From Paraphysomonas bandaiensis (lineage: Eukaryota > Chrysophyceae), in NCBI GenBank assembly GCA_965644295.1, contig CBFFRP010000297.1:1-64000 (forward strand): a DNA stretch of 64,000 nt, given 5' to 3'. Below the pieces are notes generated by a model. It worked only from the letters and a program-made list of their open reading frames with translations, was not told where the DNA came from and made no database searches. How positions within the stretch are numbered: the first letter of the stretch is position 1; each line of letters opens with the position of its first letter. The position numbers and the translations under genes are program-made. This document shows, in pieces, positions 34,401 to 46,605 of this stretch.

Positions 34401-36334
34401 CATTACCACGGATACTTCGGATGCTGAGCTTGGAAGACTTTACACTGCCAGTCGCTGGATCAGTGAATCTCCCCGCACTACCAAGCAGCTTTGGCATTGT
34501 CGGCTTATTGACATCAAAGACTTTGACATAGAAGTTTGCAGTTACAACGTATAAAAACTTTCCACATATGTGCAGATGTTCCGGCCTGCCCTCCGCCTCA
34601 CTAAATGTGATAGATCCTTTCTGCACTCCACCATAATTGGTAACTTTGACCATACTGTTCTCAGATATAAAGAGTGCGTCTTCAGATATGTGCTTAGAGT
34701 CTGCAATTACGATTGCGTTCGAGGTACAGGAAAAAGGCTCCAAAATAGTGGAACGATGGGACTGAAGATTGACAGTACAGACCAACGCATTTTTCCCATC
34801 CCATGTAACAAAACTTGAGTCAGCGACTGACATCCCTCTAACGAGTATACGTGTATTCTCTATCCACGCATCGTCCAGATCGAGGTGGACAGACACGTGC
34901 ATAGTAGACACCTGAACTACTGACAGACGCCCACACATGCCCTGCTGCATGACGGCCTCGGAGAGTATAATGGCGCCGCTATCAGTCACCGCCATGAGCG
35001 TGCCTTGGCCATGACTCCACAGGATGTTCCGCACTGGCGAATTCAAACTCGTTTTGTAGTGTAGCTACGAACAGAAATATTAACGAAATATCTGACTCTT
35101 ATTCTATTAATACCTCCCAGTCTCCTTGCGCGATACCGGACCCGCTGCCTTCTTTTGATGTCTTGAGAATACTATTATACTTCCATATTATTATCATGCC
35201 CATACGAGTACCCACAGCTAGGTAGCGGTCCATTGGACTGAATGCTACAACCATAACGCGGTCCGATCTGTCAACTGCATCCCCAACCATAGAGAGGGAA
35301 AGGTTGTAGCTCTCATCTGAGGAGAGATCCAGTAAGCGGACCATCTTTTCTCCAGTAGCGGCCGCAAGAAGTCCGGGGCCCGCCCACACACATGATCTTA
35401 TACCCCCATCAGCTACATCCTTGGAAACTCCGAGCTTCACCTGGCTAACTCTTGTAACGCGCCCGTCTTCTGCTACATGATACTGTGTGAGTAATAGGGA
35501 TCGCGTAATTATAACCAGCCGGGACTGCTCCTCGAAAAACAGCATCTTGTCAATCGAAGAGGAGAGGTGCTGCACCTCGGTGCAGTGCCCCAGATCGTCC
35601 GCATAAACTACACCACCTCGGTCTGTACCGAAAAAGAAAGCTGGAGAGTAGGTCTTTTTTAGATCTATCTTTCGTTGTGAATCAAGCTTTGGGGGAATAA
35701 CACAAAATACGGCGGCCGTGACATGGCTCCGCTTGCGATACTGTCGCGAGGGAGTAAGAGTGCCTCTATTGTCCACCACCCACACGTTAACTGTTCCGGA
35801 CTGAGCACAATAGTTAGTCAATGTATCAATTAATACACCAACGGTTCACCTTGTCTCCCGTTATTAATCTTTTCCCAGCGGGATTCCACTTGAGCACTGT
35901 GATGGCTGAGTTGTGCTGTGAGCTACCAGAGAAAGTTGATGTCGGCCTCGTTTTGCCATCGACATTCCAGCAGGACACCATACCTTTACAAAGATTAATT
36001 TCTTTTAACATTTGCCATTTCATATCTCACCATCAGACCAGCCGATAGCCAAGACACGCCCATTGGGCTGCCATTCCATCACACGAGCAGCAGCAGTATG
36101 GGTTATAACAGAATTAAGTATTAACCCCCCCTATATATGTCTCATTACATCACTACACCATATATAATATAGAATTACCTCATTATTCACAAATAATACT
36201 TGAAATTTTTCTTTATCATTATCATCTAGACGACTTGTAGCAAATGCTGCAATAGGATCACAAGTACTCCATACAACATTCTCAACTAGTGTATCTAAAT
36301 CAACTTTACAAGGATTATCTACAAAAACTGCCAT
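31451..36334 (-). CDS. IFT140: Intraflagellar transport protein IFT140 (IFT-A complex)
   Basis: Core IFT-A subunit needed for retrograde transport and membrane-protein entry in cilia. The predicted protein has 1,486 residues, close to the human 1,462. Nine exons on the minus strand: 36179-36334, 36031-36130, 35850-35983, 35114-35800, 33160-35064, 32188-33111, 32002-32126, 31595-31946, 31451-31528; introns 47-66 nt. The N-terminal half is WD40 repeats (for example IGWSDGMVSCWNVDGK and VLKWNPAGKRLITGD). The C-terminal half is TPR-like, including [35 protein letters not shown] and LEEPQLDMAIRVGD, all very close to IFT140. The end is acidic, as in animal proteins, with an extra basic Gly-rich tip. 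The start is the ATG at 36334, giving MAVFVDNP; an upstream TTG in frame is not needed. Confidence 0.95.
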
Positions 36335-37766
36335 GACTTCAGTTGTCAAAAATGACAGTAACGAATGTCAATGGCAAGTTATGGGGGTTTGAATGGATTG
36401 ATATGTAGATTATCTAACAACTATCTCGACTATATGAATGTATATGTAACACATCTCCTCATGTACATATACATACATATAGACATACAGGCACATACAC
36501 TATTGCCGTTTTCAAATTATTTTATTGGTCTGCTGCTGGTGATGATATATATATAACTGGTATAGATAGTATACACTACTCTGTATACGTATGTATTTGT
36601 CGTTGATATACAGCAACAGTCTCTATACGTATACGTGGTATACTGGTATAGCTGTGTATCCAACGTTATGATATCTGGATATGGATAGAGCAGCATGTAT
36701 AGAGATATATAGATATGGGTACAGAGCAGTCGATGATACTCACTGAACGATATCAAGTAGTGTAGTACTTCCACTGTAAGAGATCTCACTGCAAAGTACA
36801 TATATGTTGAACAATACTTTGTTCAATCATGTGCACGATATGGTTGCATATTAAAGGAAATGAGGAAAATATCTGTATGTGAATAACAATTTCGACAACT
36901 TTTCTTTAGCAATAGTATTTATAAAATGTGTATGAACTAACGGCGGATATTATGATTCTCTGTATTTCATAACAAATGCAGACACACTTTCCTGAACTGA
37001 CGGTGTATATTGAAGTAAATCTTGAATTTAGTGCTATGGTTATTCAACTCTTTTTAGCAGCTTCTGTCTTTCTGTGGTGAATTTTTGTTGAATTTCCACC
37101 ACCCGTTCATCATGATAATCAGTTTTGGTACACAAACAGAAGGCGTATGTACCGAATCAAAGACAGGGTCCGTCTCGTAGACTTTCCGCAAACGTGGTCA
37201 CTTGATATATCTATCTTCTCCTATCTTTTATGTATGCATTGCGGAGTATCTAGAGGATTTATTAAGGAAATTGAAATAAGGTTTTATTCATTTCGATACA
37301 AATGTATAGCAGTATATAGATTCTTCACACAATGTTCAGTAAACTTGATAATTACTTACTGTTCTTTATGCAGTATCTCTTTCATCTTTCAGAGATAACA
37401 ATATATGGTGTTGTACAACTTATTGTCATATATCTAATAACTTACACCACATCATATTTCTCTGTACCCTACCGACAACGACTACTACACTACAGCATAA
37501 AAATCCGACATAAAATTATCATTTCGTTAGTTTAGGTGAGTATATTTTTATACCTGACAGAACATCACTAAATTTAGTGATAGTTTCGTCATGAAACAAA
37601 GTTTTAAAATCCATAGTATAACAACAACAACAAGTGCTATCATGCTGTCCAGAAATATTGGTACAAACACAAAAATATATGATAGCAATACCACCACGAT
37701 TTCTTCATCAAAGCAACCGAAGAGTTGCTGCAGGTTTACAGTCAATGGATTGGGACTGCTCAACTT
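36335..37766. other. Spacer between IFT140 and histidine kinase
   Basis: AT-rich with long TATA/TATAC runs at 36420-36720. It holds the IFT140 promoter and the kinase 3' end. A hydrophobic 71-codon stretch at 37548-37763 (-) follows the kinase stop; I do not accept it as a gene. Confidence 0.45.
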
Positions 37767-40331
37767 CTACAATGCATTCCCTATTAGGTAACCGACATAT
37801 ATATGATTGCGACTACCTTTCATAGCAGAACAAAACTTTTCGACATTCAGAGGCTTGATCATTACTTGATTGACACCACTCGCCGTAAACCTGTCAACAT
37901 CTTCCTGAAGCCCATTGCCTGTGACCCCAAATACGAGACCCTTATACCCAAGGTTACGTATTTCAGTGGTGGCGGCAATGCCATCCATAACTAAAATGCA
38001 CGTCAATTTTCTGGTATACATATACGACCATCACTAACCTGGCATGTTACAGTCCATGAATATTACATTATATGGGGCATCTTCAGCGGACATTTCCACC
38101 TTCCTAACCATATCTACTGCCACCTGTCCATTCGCTGCGAATTGAATTTCGTGGAAGAACGGCTTGATAATGCGACCGAGCATTTTGCGATTTGACGCCA
38201 CATCGTCTACTACCAGTGACCGACCGAGCTTGATACCCAAAGAAGGAACATCTCCAGGAGAAATGCGAGAGTTAGATCGATGAGGTTTCGTGACCAAAGC
38301 AGAAGCTGGTAGTGCAGGAGGAGGGGCCCGATTTACGTCATTTATTTGCGGCTGCAATTGGGGCTCCATTTCGATCAGTAAGTCTGAAGAAGACTGATTC
38401 TCAGATATATCTATACTGCGAGAGGAACAGAGCTCGACTCCTGACGTAGAGCGTGCTGTGGCATCGTTCAATGTAACCGTTGGACTATTGACGCTCAACT
38501 TCGCTTCTAAATCTACTTCAAAGTCCTCCTTGCCTCCACAACACTCTACCTCCCCCAGCAATTCGACATAAAATAAGCATCCCATTCCCTTTCTTCCCTC
38601 AGAGATCATTCCGATTCGTCCTCCATGCATACGCACATATTCTTTCGCAACTGCACGTATACGTTAAAAGATTGAGGCGGAATACGTGACACACTTACTC
38701 CACAGCTCGAGTCCTGCTCCGAGGCCTGTCTGATAGTCCACTGGTGTGAACAGTGAGGAGTCAACAAACAGACTCTCCTGCTTGTCCTACGCACGCATAG
38801 AATATGGTCAACCAGAGGTTGTTCAAGTCATAAAGAGGGCATACCTTCGGTATTCCATGCCCGTAGTCCCTTACTTCCAGGCGCATCACGCGATCCTCGT
38901 CAGTGCTATTGGTACTACTGCTCAATGACTGGCTGTCGTCAGTCCATGTAGCTGCTAGTGACACCGTGACGTCCACAGCGCCATGAGGAGGACTCATTCG
39001 TACAGCACTCATGATAAGATTGCGCACTACTACAAGAATCTTATTTTTGTCGATATTCAGAGTAAATCTCTCAAGTCCATTAGGATACTTAACCCTCAGA
39101 GTCACACCTGCTTGCTTCGCCTGTAAGCATAGATGAGTTCACAAAAAACATAAAAATCAATCTACCAAACCTCTTCACTTAGTCCAGCAAAAATATTTGG
39201 TACAAAAGGACTGGCTTGAACCTGTTCCTGCTGTAGCACTTCCCGTCCGCTGTCCAGTCTGCTGAACATCAAAAGCCCATCCAAGATGTTCACCGCGTCG
39301 GAGCATGAATGCAAAATATCGTCCATCACATTGAGAACATCAGGGCTGCTTGTGAGAAGTCGAATATCTTGAGAAAGGAGATGTAGACCAACACATACCG
39401 CATTGAGAGGGGAGCGAACTTCGTGAGATACATACCGTACGAAGTCCTTCCTACGTTCCAATCGATTCTACATACGTGACTTAGTTACCCTAATCACATA
39501 CCAATATAAAAATATACGCACATTAAGTTCCTCGGCTATTTGGATGCCTAATTTGTTTGGCATCAGGATAGCAAGTATCATCACGGCGAATCCTACTAAT
39601 GTCATACCAAAGAGTGGACGGCTGTTCTCCCGAACAAGGCTGTGGTAAGTACTACTAGTAGACAGCAGGAATATCCACTCGAACATAATGACCCCAATCA
39701 GAGCAGTGGCATGAATAATAAATAACTCGTCGTTGCTTGCGGAATTGGCATGTTCTCGGGCTGATTGGATAAGTAATATGCAGAGCACAAAGTCAATACA
39801 GCCCAAAGCAATATGCAACTCAGTAACCCATGGAGTAAAGATGTTAGAGAAGACAGATATCAGCAAAAGAACCATGACAGTGGATTTGAAGGCAATCAAG
39901 AGATATATATATTTTTTGAAATCGTGTCGAAAATTATGGACCATAATATTACCAACGAGAGAAAGGTAGCGCGTAATAAAACCGAAATATATTATACAGA
40001 CATGTAATTCCGTCTCACTACTTGCTTCGTGGCAACTGATTATCATTAATATATTCGGAACCAATAAGGCCCCAATTACACGCCATTGTGAATCGTTTAT
40101 CTTGTTTCTGATAATCCAGTCCAGAAAGGCATCAGCAAACAACGGAGAAGCCATAGCCAAACCAATTTCCGATAGTTTCTGTAGCATATATGGGGGGTGG
40201 ATATCTTCTTTCACGAGATGCATATTCGCAAGTACTGGAAAAAAAGACATTCCCATAAAAAATACAGTTACTGCGGCAATTGCAGCTTTAGCATATATTG
40301 CAGGGGATGATAGCCAAGTCTTAGTGAGCAT
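37767..40331 (-). CDS. Membrane hybrid histidine kinase with receiver domain
   Basis: Two-component sensor, 768 residues in six exons: 39522-40331, 39171-39467, 38845-39120, 38699-38786, 38039-38650, 37767-37990; introns 48-58 nt. Residues 1-265 are six or seven transmembrane helices with no large extracellular domain, so the ligand, if any, would bind within the membrane region. HisKA follows with YVSHEVRSPLNA (His285); the ATPase domain has an N-box (RNLIMSA), DYGHGIP and GLGAGLELWIAKEYVRMHGG. A Ser-rich linker leads to a receiver with SLVVDDVASN, the phospho-acceptor in VIFMDCNMPVMDG (Asp690) and IKPL (Lys740). All catalytic residues look present except that the G2-type glycine box is GLGAGLEL rather than GTGLGL. 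No phosphotransfer partner or response regulator lies nearby. Confidence 0.9.
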
Positions 40332-41696
40332 ATTTTTAATAATTCAGTCACTTATTCTCTAATAGCATAAATCAACCAGTCATACACTCAAAAGGTCCAT
40401 AAATGAATAAGTTATACTTTGCCATGTCAAACACAATGAAATATATAAATAAGAAGAACTATGAATGGGAATAATGTCCATTAGAGTGTGGATATTATTC
40501 ATATTATCATATACATGAGCATAGTTTACATGGCTGATAGTAAATCTGTACCAGTCTTTCACTATAACCAACACAAGTACGCACTTCCCGTGTATGTTAG
40601 ATAGATATCAGTCAAAAATAGAAGTTTTTATCCGGTATGGAAATATAGAATAATGTTGTCCTGTGTTTTGTACACATGCATATACCTATGAACATATCCA
40701 TATGGTATACCTGTACACGTATCACCACATACTACATACGTATTTCAACGACTACGATGCCACATATTATCTTGCTTCCGTTGTGTTTCACGGTTCACGG
40801 CATGATATGTCCACATAAGTCCATGAAAATCTTTCGCCTTTATAGTATCACTCTATTAATGTGTCGTTCTGTTTCTAACATGGACTATGAATTCAATACT
40901 AATAGTGTGCAAATCTAATATGACGATATACAATTGCTCTCATTATTGATTCAATTGCAGTCATTTGACCTCCACATCAATACATGTCGCTGATAATTTA
41001 CAGGATTACCTGTTAATTTTACTGAAGCTTTGTTTACCAACCAAGTCGTAGTTGTAGGAACAAAAACCACTAACTTGTTGAGGGTATAACTTACTAAAGC
41101 GCCACGATTACAGATTTACGTAATATTAATACAATGATATCACAGATGACACTTCTGTGAAAGTCAATTGGAAATATTACACCTGTTTTTTTTGTGAATT
41201 AATCCATCGACACAGTATCATAAAGTCAATAGACTAACTATTGGAACCATAAGGCTACATAAACAGCTATGTAATGATAAAAAATGTTAAGAACAACTAG
41301 TATGTTCTGCGCGGGTTAGGGGCTCCAGACTACTTACAGCACCAACATCATTGTCCAATCAAACTTCAAAGGAATTTATATCGGAAGGTTTGAAAATATA
41401 GTAATTAATTCAGAACAGATCTTACACATTAATTGTAAATGAATATTTACTTTAGCTACTCTCATCTTCTTAATGTGAACAAGGTTGTGCTAAATAATAA
41501 CAACTATTTCTCAACTGTGACGAATTTGATTCGTAATTGTTAGTCTAAGATAAGTTTTCGCTTATTAGTACGTTGGTTTCGAGGTTGTCATGTAGTAAAG
41601 TTTAAGTATTAGTTATACTTTTAAAAGTTATAGAAGTGGCTGCTTACTACTTTACTACATCCCAGGAAGCCTATTCACGACGCAAACTGCTACTTA
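40332..41696. other. Intergenic, no gene seen
   Basis: 1.36 kb between the kinase start and the RFC3 stop. AT-rich with no recognised repeat. It must hold the kinase promoter. Confidence 0.5.
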
Positions 41697-42805
41697 CTAT
41701 GCAAAAATAGATATGATCCATCGCTTGTACATCGACATAAACTTAGCTACAAATGCTTCCAAATGAAATATCTCTTTCGACCCTAACTGAATGCGGTGCT
41801 CATAGTATGCCGCCCAGTGGGCAAGTTCATGCTTCAGTTGGTCGTCCAAAGCTTTCATCAGTTCTCTTGTCAGCGTTTGTATGATAACGTCAGGCGGAAT
41901 GCAGTTCGTAAGAAGCTCATACATCATATCTCTTGCTTGAAGAAGTTTAGTAGGAGACTGCTCCTGTAAAATTTCCCTGGAAAGACGGCATATATACAAC
42001 TCCCAGTCTGGCAGAAGTACCTGCTGGTCGGGGGCCAAGGGAGTGTGCTGCACTTTGCACGCCTCCAGCATCAGTAATGCTCTACGAAGGTTCCGTTCGC
42101 TACTTATGCTTATGGTCATCGCAAGCTCTTGTGGGCATGGAACTTGCTCTTTTCTTGCAACAGAGACAAGTAGGTTCGCAATGTCTTCGTGAGATGGAGC
42201 GGGAATACGGATTCCCAGACATCGTGAGCGCACTGGAGGGATTACCTTCGAGCAGGAGTTGCATATGAGAATAATGCGACAGTGAGAAGAATACCTGCAT
42301 TTTCACGAGATTAGAGACAAATACGTTTAAAACTGACACAGTACTTCTCCATTGTTCGCCTAAGCCCAGCTTGTGCTTGTTTCGTCAACTTGTCCACTTC
42401 ACTTAGAACAACAACCTTGAAGCTTTTCGACTGAGAGCTTTGGAGACTTCCATGAGAAGCTATTTCCTTTATTACTTCTTGTATTATAAATTTATCGTTG
42501 TTTCCCGCATCGGAAGGGTTGCACTCTATGTGGAAATTGCTACCAAGTGTGGTGACCTCAATGGCCTTATTGGTGGGAGTTTTAAAAGATCGATGTTCAA
42601 GTTTCACCCTTTCTACACTGGCACCATATATTTCCCGTAAAAGTGCCATGACTCTAGTTTTCTTCCCCGCTCCAGGAGGTCCATAAAATAATAAGTGTGG
42701 GAGGTCATTACTGTTACTAATCGCTTGTAGTTTCGTCGTTACGGAAGGATGCAAACTGAGCTTTGACAGTGATGTCGGACGCTGTTTATCTACCCACAAG
42801 GACAT
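41697..42805 (-). CDS. RFC3: Replication factor C subunit 3
   Basis: Small subunit of the clamp loader that places PCNA on primed DNA. The protein has 352 residues (human RFC3 has 356) in two exons, 42345-42805 and 41697-42294, with a 50-nt intron. The start MSLWVDKQRP is diagnostic of RFC3. Then come Walker A GPPGAGKKT, NPSDAGNNDKFIIQEVIKE, the Walker B region VVVLSEVDKLT, RRTMEKY split by the intron, ICNSCSKVIPPVRSRCLG (SRC motif), and the C-terminal collar with AAYYEHRIQLGSKEIFHLEA. The intron donor is GTACTG inside the Lys codon of MEKY; other nearby GT sites do not keep frame. The end is a few residues shorter than in animals. Confidence 0.95.
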
Positions 42806-43390
42806 AATTCAATCTCTTAATGTGTTTATCTATTCACACTCTATTACTAAAGTTAACAACGCAATATTATCTCCATATCTGAGAGATACACGGGCTCGCT
42901 CCTTATCATACACATACTCAAATACACACTGAAGTATTTGAAATCTGAATATATGCATGGGCTCAATCTGCTGCTCTTGATGTCCTATCCCTCACTCCCA
43001 AAAAAACCTACGACCCTACGAATTCCCTACATACAACGTACACATATGGTATACAGAGTATACATTCCTGTATATGATTCTTGTGGAGCGGATTTTTCGA
43101 GACATCCCAACTCCTTTATCCGGGCTACTACCTCACGTGACGGATAATTACCCGTTAATTATCGCCACTGTCTGTAGCCCAATCATTTTAGGTGGTACCT
43201 TCTGACTCTGAATAGTACGATGGTGACTATGCATATAGTTCCTCATTATTATTATAGTTGGGCCTCTCTGCTATAATAACACACTGGTGTGATTCATTAA
43301 TAAAATTTCTAATAAGAACACAGAAAACTTTTAGTAATACATAGTAAATCCTTTGATCGGATACTATCTATCATTCTATAGTGAATCCTC
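42806..43390. promoter_or_regulatory. Divergent spacer RFC3 / coiled-coil gene
   Basis: 585 bp between start codons on opposite strands, AT-rich, with a palindromic CCGTTAATTATCGCC-type stretch near 43152. No defined promoter motif. Confidence 0.35.
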
Positions 43391-44053
43391 ATGACGGATT
43401 TTTGTTCTAGTCCTCTTCCAGGGTTTTGTGCTTTTGGATCCCCTCTTACGGTGGAACAAAACACTTTATCTGGTAAACGTCGTCGATCTGATGATGAAGA
43501 AAATATAATGGTCCCATATCCTCATAGTGGAGGTGATATGAGTGATATATTTAATCCGGGAAAGAGACATCGTTCCCGATTGGCTCCATCATCCTTCCAA
43601 AAAGAAAACAGGATCAATGAATTGGAGCAGACTATCCAGAATTTACAACGACAAGTTGTAGCCACACGGTTAGTGATTATATATTTTATTGTATATCGTT
43701 TATAGTTTCATATTTTTGCCAGGGAAGAATGTTGCGTCGAGCTACAAAAGAAGCAAGAAGAAATAGACCACGTGTCGGCAGAAAACAACGCCCTCAAAGA
43801 AAGATTGAATGATGTTGAGATTAACAACTCCCGAGTGCTTGAAGAAAATCGGCTTCTCAAGCGTGCTGTTCACATTCAGGAAGGCCGTCAGAAAGAGGTC
43901 ATGACACAAAATCAGCAGCTAAAACAATTTCTAAACCAGGCCGCGGATCAAATCTCTGCTCTCGAAAGGAGTAATGCGACGCTTCGAAGTCATATGGGCA
44001 TGTTCAATCAACCCGAACCGGTAATTTCTCATCGACCGCCTGATATATATTAG
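43391..44053 (+). CDS. Coiled-coil protein of unknown function
   Basis: 202 residues in two exons, 43391-43668 and 43723-44053, separated by a 54-nt GT-AG intron that splits an arginine codon. The N-terminus has a basic stretch (GKRRRSDDEEN) and GKRHRSRLAPSSF, possible nuclear signals. Residues from about 78 on form a long coiled coil (ENRINELEQTIQNLQRQ, then NNALKERLNDVEINNSR, then LKRAVHIQEGRQ). The spacing of basic and leucine positions is loosely bZIP-like, but there is no clear DNA-contacting basic region just before the heptads. I do not recognise the family. The clean intron and preserved frame argue that it is real. Confidence 0.75.
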
Positions 44054-45514
44054 AGTGATAGTTGAAGGCACACACTGTAAATAGTCCGCTTCAGTTTTTG
44101 CTTACTGGAGGTAGAAAAAGAGACTGTTCATGACTGGCTGTAATTTGAATTTTCTGGGGAATTTGGTATGAAAGTAAAACGAATTGCTGCAAGATATTAG
44201 CTTTTCCTTATGGTACTGAATTTCACTGCACAGTTTACACAAAATATTCCAGGTATATTATTCTCTAGAATCGATTGGTGTCTCCATAGTGGAATGTGGA
44301 AATGCCTGATTACTTATACATCGTATATTTCAAATGGCAACATCGTCAATTTTAACCTGTTTTAATAATAAGATTATTTCTTTCGACTTCTTTCTGTGGG
44401 ATAGGAAAAAGTACTTGGTCATTAGTCAACATTGGTTTATCTGCACTTTGTCTAAAAAAAATTTAGTCACATCCGATGCTGTATAGGCGTTTAGGAGCAG
44501 TGGGTGTCCAGGATTAGGGTTACGTCGTGCTTATCAGGATTGTGTGCCTCATATCATACATAGAGCATACACCTCATATATCATATCAGGTGATTTAAAA
44601 AAGGTTAAGTATGATGTACAATGTACATAAATGTGATAATGCGAACGACAGCAAGAAGTCCCATATTACAAGCACCTACAATTTTTCACATTCATCATCA
44701 CACTTCTGTACTGATTTCAATACTTCGCACTTGTTATTCCCTCAGTATCCTTCTGTTGAAGGGGTCCGTTGTTGTAGCTATTATTGTTGAATTCGTGAAG
44801 TTATTGTTTTGAGTCAATGTCGAACAATTGCTATTCCCTAAGCATATATAGTATACAACATATCTGAATATTGAACTGTTAATTCACTCAATAAGCAATT
44901 TGTTAGAATTGTGATCAACATCTCCAATCACTCACTATAGTTAAAATTAACCACGCTAATGGAAATAGGCGTTCCGTGATTATATCAGGGTTCTGTTGAA
45001 CTCAAATCAGGTCAACAACACACCTATTTGATACAAAATGGGATAAATCTATATCACCACTACTACCAACCAATACTCACCAATTTTATAATTTATTTCA
45101 GTATAATATTTCTGTTTTACTTACCTGAGTTATATGATTAATTCATGTTATATTATTTTCAACTGTATATTTGTTGAGTTCTACAATATGAGAGCTATTG
45201 AAAATAGTATAACATGAATTAATGAAATCATAAATTGAAAACCAATTAATTGTTACGCAAGCCTGGTTATAAGGTATTTATATTACAGTAGAATACAGTT
45301 GTAGTCTTGTTAATCGTTCTGTGAAGTTCTGTGAACCGTGAGAATGAATGACGAGATGTATATAGTGGTAAAACGGATGCAAGTTGTAGTGACGAAGTAA
45401 GATCGTACGAGAAATGAGTGATAGTAGAGGCAACATGAAATTCATGAATGATAAGAGATATTGATTATAATTTATAATTCTCAGCATCGAGTATAAAAGT
45501 TTACCTTCTGTTGT
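44054..45514. other. Intergenic, no gene seen
   Basis: 1.46 kb, AT-rich. It holds the 3' end of the coiled-coil gene and the first copy of the 13-bp target-site duplication TACCTTCTGTTGT (45502-45514). Confidence 0.5.
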
Positions 45515-46022
45515 CCCTCAACAAAGCCGGACTCGCACCTTTTCGTGGTGTTCTGGGGGATGTATAGAGATTCTCTCTGGGAAACTAACGTGAGTCGCAA
45601 CATAGCCAGCAGATATTCTTCTACCCACGCATAGCCGAATGCTTGTGTGGTACAAGGGACACCAATAAGTGTCACTTGTGCAGACGTCTTTGGACCCTGA
45701 CGAATAAACAGGCATCCAGGAATGGGCCCACCTCAAGGGCATCCGGGACAGGGCCCACCTGAAGGGTAACCGGGGTATTGGGCTGCCTGATGAAGTCAAG
45801 CATCTGGGATGTTCACCTTAAGAACTCAGAGCGGATGTTGTCGCACCTTGGTGCTTGCGGCGACGCACAAGCAGCTTCCGTAGGGTTAGATAGTAGGATA
45901 AAAAAGTGTGCACTGATTAGTTACAGGTAGAGGTCTAACTAATTTGTCTAGCATTCATCTAGCTACTTAGTTGATACAGGTTTTTAATGCCTATTGCTAA
46001 TAATAAGACTTTCAATATATTA
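45515..46022 (+). mobile_element. Complete SINE-like retroposon (copy B) with 13-bp target duplication
   Basis: A 508-bp non-coding element bounded by identical TACCTTCTGTTGT at 45502-45514 and 46023-46035. Inside, in order: a unique head (45515-45607), a region containing CTTGTGTGGTACAAGGGACAC, four tandem units of about 27 bp (45710-45812), a nested hairpin (outer CGGATG/CTTCCG, inner GTCGC/GCGAC, 45832-45880) and an AT-rich end TAATAATAAGACTTTCAATAT. There is no poly-A tail. The duplication length fits LINE-type reverse transcription. The head has no proven Pol III promoter, so it could also be a 5'-truncated or internally deleted LINE. Partial copies lie at 11357, 22652, 23690 and 57290. 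Confidence 0.75.
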
Positions 46023-46605
46023 TACCTTCTGTTGTTAGGTTAATACTCATATAATATCAAACTTTGATATTTTTCACTATTCATAATTTAAATTTTAAAT
46101 ACATAAATATACAGCCGTGTATTTGAACAAATTATAAATACGGCACAGCTAGATTTGACATTGAATATTACTTCATACTTTTGTTTAATATTAGTAGTAC
46201 CTCCGACAAAATAGTACGTATGTATGTACACTAGTGTTTTTTGACTAAGGACTTTTGTTCTTCCGGAATTCATTGTAAGAACGTAAGAACCATTCGTCGT
46301 GTATGCACAACAAAAAAATATGACCAACTGTTCTTTATACTTTAAATAAGATCAGACAACTTGATCGAACTGATTGGCAGAGCGAGTTATAAACGATGGT
46401 AAAAAACTCATTAGACAGCAGTACGCGCGATACTATGCTCTTAAAACCAGGTCGCCAGACTATAGCATTAGAAAATCACTCATCGAGGCGATTCAACTAA
46501 TGCCTACATGACACATTTTCAGCAATTGGATTCAAAGGTCACTAACCGTTTCTGTGATATTGGATATAGAAAACTGGCTCAGATGTGAGTGCAGTTGATA
46601 GTCTC
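46023..46605. other. Intergenic, no gene seen
   Basis: AT-rich 583 bp between the retroposon and the stop codon of the AGC kinase. Its first 13 bp are the right-hand target-site duplication. Confidence 0.5.

Noticed and set aside
37548-37763. Hydrophobic 71-codon frame after the histidine kinase
   Set aside because: AT-rich translation tends to give hydrophobic peptides; no splice junction joins it convincingly to the kinase, whose own stop at 37767 follows the receiver domain naturally.
42318-42345. Alternative RFC3 donor sites GTGTCA and GTCAGT after MEKYC
   Set aside because: Neither keeps the reading frame with exon 2; only GTACTG gives the conserved EKYSSHCR join.
45481-45799. Minus-strand frames across the retroposon
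   Set aside because: They run across the element border and read GC-rich tandem repeats; not conserved in frame between copies.
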